Source: Clostridiaceae bacterium | Lineage (GTDB): Bacteria; Bacillota; Clostridia; Monoglobales; Firm-18 | Assembly: GCA_012511915.1 (NCBI GenBank) | Contig: JAAZFB010000270.1 | Location: 1-5,241, forward strand | DNA: 5,241 nucleotides | Reading direction: 5' to 3' | Shown here: piece after piece, positions 5,028 through 5,241 of the stretch | Numbering within the stretch: position 1 is the stretch's first letter | Layout of the letters: every line of letters begins with the position of its first letter | The notes under the pieces: generated by a model | The model's input: only the letters and a program-made list of their open reading frames with translations | What the model was told of the DNA's origin: nothing | Databases searched by the model: none | Made by a program: the position numbers and the translations under genes

Positions 5028-5241
5028 CCGCAAGGGCATTCTTAGAACATCATAAAAGCTGTCAGTCAACCAAAAGAAGCTTTTCCAAATGATGCTGTAG
5101 TAGCTGGTAAGATTGCAACGGCACAGGCAGCGCGTCATTTAATATCGGCCGGTGCTGATTGTATTAAAGTTGGAATAGGCCCCGGTTCAATTTGCACTAC
5201 CCGTGTTGTGGCGGGTATTGGTGTACCGCAAATAACCGCAA
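5028..5241 (+). pseudogene. guaB: Continuation of guaB (catalytic region) beyond two in-frame stops; runs off right edge
   Basis: In the frame of the upstream ORF, after TGA (5025-5027), come PQGHS, a second stop TAG (5043-5045), then NIIKAVSQPKEAF, AGKIATAQAARHLISAGAD, KVGIGPGSICTTRVVAG and IGVPQITA. This is the IMP-dehydrogenase barrel with the catalytic cysteine at codon 306 (TGC 5193-5195), the normal position, so there is no net length change. The substitutions PQ for AH and GK for the usual GN in the VAGNVAT motif are concentrated between ~5000 and 5110; the rest looks conserved. There is no in-frame ATG after the stops to restart translation in the window. Either guaB is decaying or this stretch is mis-sequenced. 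Confidence 0.8.

Noticed and set aside
1736..5045. Genome-wide reassignment of TAG to a sense codon
   Set aside because: guaB also contains an in-frame TGA that this would not explain, no suppressor tRNA is in the window, and only two TAG codons support it; error or mutation is simpler.

Overview
The window looks like chromosome from a low-GC Gram-positive anaerobe, probably a member of the Clostridia. The evidence is A+T-rich coding DNA, strong AGGAGG-type ribosome binding sites, an S-layer-homology (SLH) surface protein, a copper-amine-oxidase-type 'stalk' domain fused to a metallo-beta-lactamase (MBL), and consensus sigma-A promoters. No species can be named from the sequence.

Layout: two divergent transcription units leave a shared intergenic region at about 4049-4277. 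To the left, on the minus strand, are (i) a secreted stalk + ComEC-type MBL protein (4048-2669, TTG start); (ii) a promoter and compact cobalamin riboswitch that begin inside the 3' end of that gene; and (iii) the riboswitch-controlled genes. The latter are an exported alpha/alpha-toroid protein (2515-1736), a DUF4430 + SLH protein (1726-341), and a lipoprotein running off the left edge (335-<1) that carries a 24-bp minisatellite. To the right, on the plus strand, is guaB (IMP dehydrogenase) from 4278, with its own extended -10 promoter and a leader hairpin.

Central interpretation: the alpha-toroid and DUF4430 ORFs are in the same frame, separated by a single TAG codon and no ribosome binding site, and the toroid repeat cut by the stop resumes after it. 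Read through, they form one ~724-codon exported protein: signal peptide, alpha/alpha toroid, DUF4430 (the transcobalamin C-terminal-like domain), a beta domain and three SLH repeats. This is the architecture of animal transcobalamin/intrinsic factor with a cell-wall anchor added. Its position behind a cobalamin riboswitch makes a surface B12-capture system the best hypothesis, with the downstream lipoprotein as a possible membrane-side partner.

Two genes carry premature in-frame stops: the toroid gene (TAG 1736-1738) and guaB (TGA 5025-5027 and TAG 5043-5045). In guaB the catalytic-loop sequence continues in frame beyond the stops. These may be real decay, readthrough, or sequence/assembly error, and the window alone cannot decide. 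No tRNA, rRNA, insertion sequence or CRISPR array was recognised.
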